A stretch of 10,411 nucleotides of DNA from an uncultured Clostridium sp. (GTDB lineage Bacteria; Bacillota; Clostridia; TANB77; CAG-508), in the NCBI GenBank assembly GCA_947426875.1, contig CANEFU010000022.1:1-10411 (forward strand), read 5' to 3'. Position numbers and translations under genes: made by a program. Below, one piece after another: positions 6,008 through 10,411 of this stretch (positions are counted from its first letter, which is position 1; the number at the start of each line of letters is the position of its first letter). A model generated the notes under the pieces. The model was given only the letters and a program-made list of their open reading frames with translations. It was not told the DNA's origin and ran no database searches.

Positions 6008-7084
6008 TTAAGGAGTTTCTACCACTCCCGTATCGCCTGGTTCTAATATAACTTTTGCTGCTATTGGGCATATGTTGACAAAAGTATTTCCATCATTTAC
6101 TTTAATTTCGTTTCCTTCTAAATCTTGATATTTTGTTTTCTCATCTCTTGCTTCTTTGATACATTTTATCTTAATCGCTTTTCCATTGGTGATATAATAT
6201 CCGTCAAATGTTCCTATATTCTTTAAACCTTGTCTTCCTTTTTTTTCTTTATCTGCTAAAGTATAATTATCGCAGAAAGTAATAATGATATTTTTAGTAG
6301 TTATGATTTCCTTGGAAGTCCAATCTGTTTGTTCAATTCCTCTTGCATATCTTTTATACACTTTATTTTCTTCATCATATACATATTTTACTGTTTGTAG
6401 TTGAGAATGTGGAATTGTTACACTTACTGCACTTTGTCCTTCTTCTAAATTAACTTCTTCTGTTACATAGTTTAATACACTTTTTTCATTCGAAGTCATT
6501 TTATATTTTTTATTTTTGGCAGATTCTATTAATTTTGCTGTACTTGTTACCGCATTGTGTGGTGCTGCTTTATCTTTTACTCTAGTAAACGTTGTTCCAT
6601 CTTCTGCTATTCCATCTATTTCATTTACACTATATTTTTTTATATCACTGTCTGCTTGTGGACTTTCACCAAAGTGAGTATAAATTGCATCATTTTCCAT
6701 AGCATAATCAAGGAAATAGTGTCTTGCACTTCTTACTGGTCCTATTTTCTCAGCCTCTGCACCTTTAAATAATGCCATTAATCTGGTTTCTCCACCTTCT
6801 GCTATAATTTCATATACCATATAAGCTTTTTGTAATCCTGCTTGTGGCCACGCATCTTTGTGATTGTCAATCATAACAGCAATTGGTCTATCATTTCCTT
6901 TGAAAATTTGTACTGTCTTTTCTTCTTTTTTTGGTTGTATCGTTCCTTCTTCTGATACTGCTGTTTCTTGATTTTCTTTATCTTTTATGATTTTATAGCC
7001 TAATACTCCTCCTGCCACAATGATTAAAATCACCAAAATTGCCACTAATATTTTTGTTCCGGCTTGCCCTTTTTCACTTTTCAT
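6008..7084 (-). CDS. DUF3048 domain protein (YerB-like), membrane-anchored
   Basis: The protein has 358 residues. An N-terminal membrane anchor (about 11-30, KILVAILVILIIVAGGVLGY) is followed by a charged linker and an extracytoplasmic DUF3048 region: RPIAVMIDNHKDAWPQAGL (66-84), YEIIAEGGETRLMALF (91-106), GPVRSARHYFLDYA (115-128), and PHNAVTS (175-181), with a C-terminal half ending VILEPGDTGVVETP. These motifs match the YerB-like family of Gram-positive secreted or lipoprotein-type proteins of unknown function. Unlike many members it has no lipobox cysteine, so it should be an uncleaved or signal-anchored protein rather than a lipoprotein. The ATG follows GAAGGGAG with 8-nt spacing. It sits 15 bp after ybeY. 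Its biochemical role is not known. Confidence 0.88.
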   Translation of the reverse strand: MKSEKGQAGTKILVAILVILIIVAGGVLGYKIIKDKENQETAVSEEGTIQPKKEEKTVQIFKGNDRPIAVMIDNHKDAWPQAGLQKAYMVYEIIAEGGETRLMALFKGAEAEKIGPVRSARHYFLDYAMENDAIYTHFGESPQADSDIKKYSVNEIDGIAEDGTTFTRVKDKAAPHNAVTSTAKLIESAKNKKYKMTSNEKSVLNYVTEEVNLEEGQSAVSVTIPHSQLQTVKYVYDEENKVYKRYARGIEQTDWTSKEIITTKNIIITFCDNYTLADKEKKGRQGLKNIGTFDGYYITNGKAIKIKCIKEARDEKTKYQDLEGNEIKVNDGNTFVNICPIAAKVILEPGDTGVVETP

Positions 7085-7099
7085 ATGCTTTTCTCCCTT

Positions 7100-7573
7100 C
7101 TAATCTCTTCCAATCTTTAGCTCTGTTAGTATTTTTTCTTCTTTCGGTCTCATCCTTTTTTTATCTTCTTCCTCTATATGGTCATATCCCATCAAATGAT
7201 AAAAACCGTGTACTAACATATAGCTTAATTCTCTTTCAAAACTATGTCCATATTCTTTTGCCTGCTCTTCTACCTTTTCAATTGAAATAATAACATCACC
7301 TAAAATATCTTCATATAGGAATTTCTTGTTTTGGATTTTCTCGTCTAACTCGTCCTTTTCGAACATAGGAAAAGAAAGCACATCAGTTGCTTTATCTATT
7401 CCTCTATATTCTTTATTAATTTTTTGTATATTTTCTGGCGTTGTCATGGTTATGGTAATAGATAGTTTAGCATTTTCTAGTTTTTCTTCTTGAAAACACT
7501 GTGTTAGTACTTTCTTTACTATTTCTTCATATTCTTTTTTTTCTTCTACATTTTGATATATTATCTCATACAT
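7100..7573 (-). CDS. ybeY: Endoribonuclease YbeY (16S rRNA maturation factor)
   Basis: Single-strand-specific zinc endoribonuclease involved in 16S rRNA 3'-end maturation and 70S ribosome quality control. At 157 residues it is typical of the family. The zinc site is HGFYHLMGYDH with His122, His126 and His132; the usual HGxLHLxGYDH is kept except for Phe-Tyr in the variable positions. YRGIDKATDVLSFP (56-69) supplies the conserved Arg57, and MRPKEEKIL closes the domain. The ATG at 7573 is only 2 bp after the stop codon of the upstream gene, with its ribosome binding site (AAGGAAG) inside that gene, so translation is probably coupled. The order yqfD ... ybeY is conserved in Firmicutes, although era, which commonly follows ybeY, is not here. 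Confidence 0.95.
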   Translation of the reverse strand: MYEIIYQNVEEKKEYEEIVKKVLTQCFQEEKLENAKLSITITMTTPENIQKINKEYRGIDKATDVLSFPMFEKDELDEKIQNKKFLYEDILGDVIISIEKVEEQAKEYGHSFERELSYMLVHGFYHLMGYDHIEEEDKKRMRPKEEKILTELKIGRD

Positions 7574-7575
7574 AT

Positions 7576-8778
7576 TTATGCAACTTCCTTAACTTTTATG
7601 TATTTTCCTTTTGATTGATAAGAGTTTCTGATTTGTTTCATAACACCATAGTCTATTAATTTTCTCTTATAATACTTTAGGATTTTTGAATAATCGGTTT
7701 TTCCTTCTTGTAATTTTTGCATATCATTTTTGATAAATAATATTTCCTTCTGCTTAATATATTCAATAAAATCGGTTTCTTTTAGTTTGGTAATTTGTTG
7801 ATAACGATTCCAGAACGCTTTATACTCATCTCTTTTTTTAGGAGAATCCCAATATACTTTTGTTGATAATAATTTTATGTTATAATCCTCCATTAAATTA
7901 ATTAACATAGAATATGCTCTTTCTCTTTTTCCTGCCATTTTGGTATCTTGCACTAATATTCTGGCATCTTTTAATAATTTTTCATAACATTGTTCTGCTA
8001 CTACTAATGGTAAACTATGCGTGAATAATTTTCTACTAATTCCTAATAAAACCATATTTTTTTCTATGTTATCTCTCGTATCTAATTTTCCTACTGTATA
8101 AGATTCATATTTTTCGTATTCAGCAACTACTTCTTTTACATTTTCATTCGCATTGGTTTCTATCTTCAAAGATAAGATATTTTGAATATAATCTTCTAGT
8201 GTGTAAAAGATTTTTGTGTAAATCCATTCTTTCGTAGCATCATAACTATTGGTATTATCAGCTACTTTAATCGAATAATTTTTTAAAATAGCTTTATATA
8301 AAGAGTCCATCTTAGCTAGATAAAATTTATTATACCTGTCTATTATTTTCTCTTTTCCTTCTACTTTAATTCCTTCATAGTCTAGTTCTATTAGGTATTT
8401 TTGTTTTCTGTGTTTATATTCGATGTATTCACTTTCTTTTAAACTAGTTACTTCATAATATTTAGATAATGCATTTTTTTCAAATTCTGATGCTGTATTA
8501 TTTTTTACTTTTTTGTAAATGGAATCCATTACATATTTATCAAGTGAACCTAAATAAGCTTCATAGGCTGTATCATATTTCTTTTCTAGTTCTTCATTAT
8601 CATATTCTTCATTATTTATATAATTTTCAAATGTTTTCATGACATTATTTCTTTTTATAGAAATTAGCATTCCATTAATTCCTATTTTAGTCGGAATTAA
8701 TATTTTGGTTAAAGTTTTTGTTATTTTATTAAAAAATGTTTTATCTGCACCAGTTATTCTAAGGCTTCTTTCTTCCAT
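7576..8778 (-). CDS. Unrecognised 400-residue, helix-rich protein with an internal repeat, between yqfD and ybeY
   Basis: I do not recognise this protein. It is 400 residues, rich in Lys, Glu, Tyr and Ile, probably mostly helical, with no signal peptide or clear membrane segment. The stretch IGINGMLISI (32-41) is the most hydrophobic part. A segment of about 36 residues appears twice: KYYEVTSLKESEYIEY (106-121) continuing to VEGK (139-142), and RYQQITKLKETDFIEY (325-340) continuing to EGK (358-360). The order of conserved positions is the same in both, so this looks like an internal duplication. No catalytic motif is visible: there is no Walker A, no HD, and no PhoH or PgpH signature. The ATG follows AAGGAAG and lies 16 bp after yqfD; the stop is 2 bp before ybeY. 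It takes the place of phoH and pgpH in the usual gene order. Cytoplasmic location is inferred. Confidence 0.85.
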   Translation of the reverse strand: MEERSLRITGADKTFFNKITKTLTKILIPTKIGINGMLISIKRNNVMKTFENYINNEEYDNEELEKKYDTAYEAYLGSLDKYVMDSIYKKVKNNTASEFEKNALSKYYEVTSLKESEYIEYKHRKQKYLIELDYEGIKVEGKEKIIDRYNKFYLAKMDSLYKAILKNYSIKVADNTNSYDATKEWIYTKIFYTLEDYIQNILSLKIETNANENVKEVVAEYEKYESYTVGKLDTRDNIEKNMVLLGISRKLFTHSLPLVVAEQCYEKLLKDARILVQDTKMAGKRERAYSMLINLMEDYNIKLLSTKVYWDSPKKRDEYKAFWNRYQQITKLKETDFIEYIKQKEILFIKNDMQKLQEGKTDYSKILKYYKRKLIDYGVMKQIRNSYQSKGKYIKVKEVA

Positions 8779-8794
8779 TCAAACTCTCTTCCTT

Positions 8795-9979
8795 TCAAAA
8801 AACAAGTTTTTCATTTGTCCCTATATTTTCTAAAACTTCATATGTAACATAAACATCAATACTTCCTTCCTTTTCATAAGTATTAATATTTCTGCCTACA
8901 ATTGTTTCTTTCTCTTCAATTTCTCTTTCTAGTTCCTCTTGTAATTGTTGTATCCCTAAGTTTTTTGCTTCTTCCATTTCGTAATCTTTTTGCTTTTCTT
9001 CTAGCTCTTTATACGTTGTTTTTAGAATTGAAATTGGTAAATAAAAGTCTGAAAATAATTTCATTTTGTTTTCCGTTTCTATTGTATCATAAATTTTAAA
9101 TTTTGAAACCCCTTTATGCAAATTTATTTTAAAATTATTAAATTTTATTGTGTATTTATTTTCGCAATTTCCCGTTTCTTCTCTTTCCGTAACATGATAC
9201 GGTATATTTTTATATTTGGTATACCATACCTTTGCTTGCACTTCGCCTTTGGCATGAACGTATCGAATTCCTGTATATTTCCCTTCCATCCAGCCATTAA
9301 TTAGGATATCTCCTTTATTGACTGTATCTCCTACTTTTACATTGGCTGTTCCTGTTTGTGCATTCATTTTTGTTATAATTCCAACTTTATCAGAAACAAT
9401 ACTACAATATTCTTCCTCATTTATAATTTCTGGTTTCTCATCTGCCTTAACTACCTTCACAATGGCATTCGTTCCTTTTAGCTCAATCCCCATCCAAGCA
9501 ATATCGCTTCTTTCTAGCCTAATCTTATTAATAATTTCTTTGGTATTGATTTTAGATTTTAATTTTCCTGTTTTTAAGCCTGCTTCTTCTATATCTCTTG
9601 CTATGTTTTCCAAATTTTGTCCATTTTCTTCTCTAATATCCACATTCCATACAAAATGAGAGGATAACAATGTCAAAAATAAAATCATAATTAATAAAGC
9701 AAAAAAGATTTTCCTTTTTTTGTAGCGATGTGCTAAAAAAGGAAGTCCCTTTTTATGGTTGATTTTCAACTTACATTTTGTCTTTTTGGCTATTTTACAA
9801 ACTTTTTTAAAATCATGAATTCCAACTCTAAAATCCAGATGTATTTCTTTCTCTCTTTTTAAATGCCAAATAGCTACTTTATTACTTCGACACATATTAA
9901 TAAATCTCTCTATATAATATCCTTCTATCGTAATTCCTACATATCCCATTATATAGCTAAATAATATCTTTATCATCAT
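8795..9979 (-). CDS. yqfD: Sporulation protein YqfD
   Basis: The protein has 394 residues, close to the family's usual length. Domains in order: a cytoplasmic N-terminal domain (1-90, with EIHLDFRVGIHDFKKVCKIA and a basic KKRK end), one membrane helix (about 91-111, IFFALLIMILFLTLLSSHFVW), then a large extracytoplasmic part with NVDIREENG, INKIRLERSDIAWMGIELKG, VKVGDTVNKGDILING and a final helical region. These match the sporulation family YqfD, which belongs to the sigma-E regulon in Bacillus and is needed for efficient sporulation (in forespore engulfment or coat-stage steps; exact role unclear). The start ATG (or the next in-frame ATG at 9976) follows GGAGAGGA. It lies 24 bp after yqfC. 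Confidence 0.93.
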   Translation of the reverse strand: MMIKILFSYIMGYVGITIEGYYIERFINMCRSNKVAIWHLKREKEIHLDFRVGIHDFKKVCKIAKKTKCKLKINHKKGLPFLAHRYKKRKIFFALLIMILFLTLLSSHFVWNVDIREENGQNLENIARDIEEAGLKTGKLKSKINTKEIINKIRLERSDIAWMGIELKGTNAIVKVVKADEKPEIINEEEYCSIVSDKVGIITKMNAQTGTANVKVGDTVNKGDILINGWMEGKYTGIRYVHAKGEVQAKVWYTKYKNIPYHVTEREETGNCENKYTIKFNNFKINLHKGVSKFKIYDTIETENKMKLFSDFYLPISILKTTYKELEEKQKDYEMEEAKNLGIQQLQEELEREIEEKETIVGRNINTYEKEGSIDVYVTYEVLENIGTNEKLVF

Positions 9980-10003
9980 ACTATTTAAGTCCTCTCCATT
10001 TTA

Positions 10004-10282
10004 TTAATCTACTGTTCTTTCAATATCTATACTATCGATTCTTCCTGTCACCTTAATATCATCATTTGTCATATTTTCTAAATTTAAATTAAAACCATTG
10101 ATATTAATAATACCAATATGAGTATTGATTTTAACAAAAAATTCTTCATACTCTAGTATCCCTTTAAAATTTTCGATAATCATTTCATCAAAACCAGTTA
10201 TAATAGTTTTCGGAATATTCGAACAAACCTCTTGCGGTAGTTCTAATATCTTATCTATTTTTCTATAATTTCGTTTCTTCAT
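10004..10282 (-). CDS. yqfC: Sporulation protein YqfC
   Basis: The protein has 92 residues. Typical family motifs are ILELPQEV, PKTIITGFDEMIIENFKGILEYEEFFVKI and the closing IKVTGRIDSIDIE beta hairpin. YqfC is a small YabP/YqfC-family protein; with YqfD it forms a conserved pair in endospore formers, and the pair is expressed in the mother cell under sigma-E in Bacillus. Start: the ATG at 10280-10282 follows AAAGGAAAG and gives the usual MKKRN-type beginning. A longer in-frame start at 10342 would run through the inverted-repeat element and is rejected. No sigma-E promoter can be seen: the upstream sequence in the window is the repeat element, so the operon promoter is either in it or off the right edge. 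Confidence 0.92.
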   Translation of the reverse strand: MKKRNYRKIDKILELPQEVCSNIPKTIITGFDEMIIENFKGILEYEEFFVKINTHIGIININGFNLNLENMTNDDIKVTGRIDSIDIERTVD

Positions 10283-10316
10283 ACGCTTTCCTTTCTCATT
10301 GGGGACGTTTCTTTTT

Positions 10317-10411
10317 GCACCTTTTTGTGCAATTGGGGACACATCTATTATTTATTCTTTCTATTGGTTTTTAAAATATAGAGATGTGTCCCTAATGGCA
10401 CAAAAAGGTGC
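10317..10411. repeat. REP/MITE-like inverted repeat upstream of yqfC
   Basis: A 30-bp left arm (10317-10346) and a right arm ending at the window edge (10382-10411) are inverted copies with 2 mismatches, separated by about 35 AT-rich bases. The left arm contains the smaller palindrome GCAC-CTTTTT-GTGC and the motif TTGGGGAC. TTGGGGAC occurs again at 10299-10306, just outside the arm. GGGGAC motifs with GCACAAAAAG resemble palindromic repeats scattered in many Clostridia, which I recall as possibly linked to IS200-like (Y1) transposases; this is from memory. No transposase is present, so it would be a non-autonomous element. The right end is probably cut by the window. Confidence 0.75.

Noticed and set aside
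5958..6071. 38-codon N-terminal extension of the YlbF-family protein
   Set aside because: It overlaps the end of the DUF3048 gene, contains no family motif, and the internal ATG has a proper AAAGGA site.
10283..10342. Longer in-frame start for yqfC
   Set aside because: It would translate the inverted-repeat element and add an unconserved basic stretch. The ATG at 10280-10282 has a good ribosome binding site and the family-like N-terminus.

Overview
The window is AT-rich DNA (roughly 30% GC by eye) from what looks like an endospore-forming Clostridia member (Bacillota). The evidence is a yqfC-yqfD sporulation pair, strong AAGGAG-type ribosome binding sites, sigma-A-type promoters, AGA/AAA-rich codon use, and surface proteins with the ITLIALVIT-type pilin-like leader common in gut Clostridia. 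I cannot place it more precisely. No tRNA, rRNA, CRISPR array, transposase or phage gene was seen.

Right half (4894-10282, minus strand): one tightly packed operon reading yqfC, yqfD, an unrecognised 400-residue protein, ybeY, a DUF3048 (YerB-like) membrane-anchored protein, a YlbF-family protein and a membrane zinc metallopeptidase. It ends at a bidirectional hairpin terminator (4857-4895). In Bacillus-type genomes yqfD is followed by phoH and pgpH/yqfF before ybeY. Here neither is present and the unknown protein fills the gap. A 30-bp inverted repeat of REP/MITE-like appearance lies just upstream of yqfC, at the window edge.

Centre (3129-4852): an L-lactate dehydrogenase gene (minus) and a DUF4364 gene (plus) diverge from back-to-back promoters. 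The terminator hairpin after ldh also contains a good promoter for the next gene.

Left part (1-3071, minus strand): two tandem paralogous surface-protein genes. Each has a type IV pilin-like hydrophobic leader, a middle region (Ig-like in one, InlB/Listeria-Bacteroides repeat in the other) and a C-terminal formylglycine-generating-enzyme-like (FGE/SUMF1, C-type-lectin fold) domain. The complete copy (1515-3071) ends in a GC-rich segment with an RGGG...GFR layout like the variable region of diversity-generating retroelement (DGR) targets, but no reverse transcriptase or template repeat is in the window. The second copy runs off the left edge and carries an apparent one-base frameshift between its start codon and its leader. 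The best candidates for something unusual are the pilin-anchored lectin-fold proteins with a possible hypervariable tail, and the unknown repeat-containing protein in the phoH slot.
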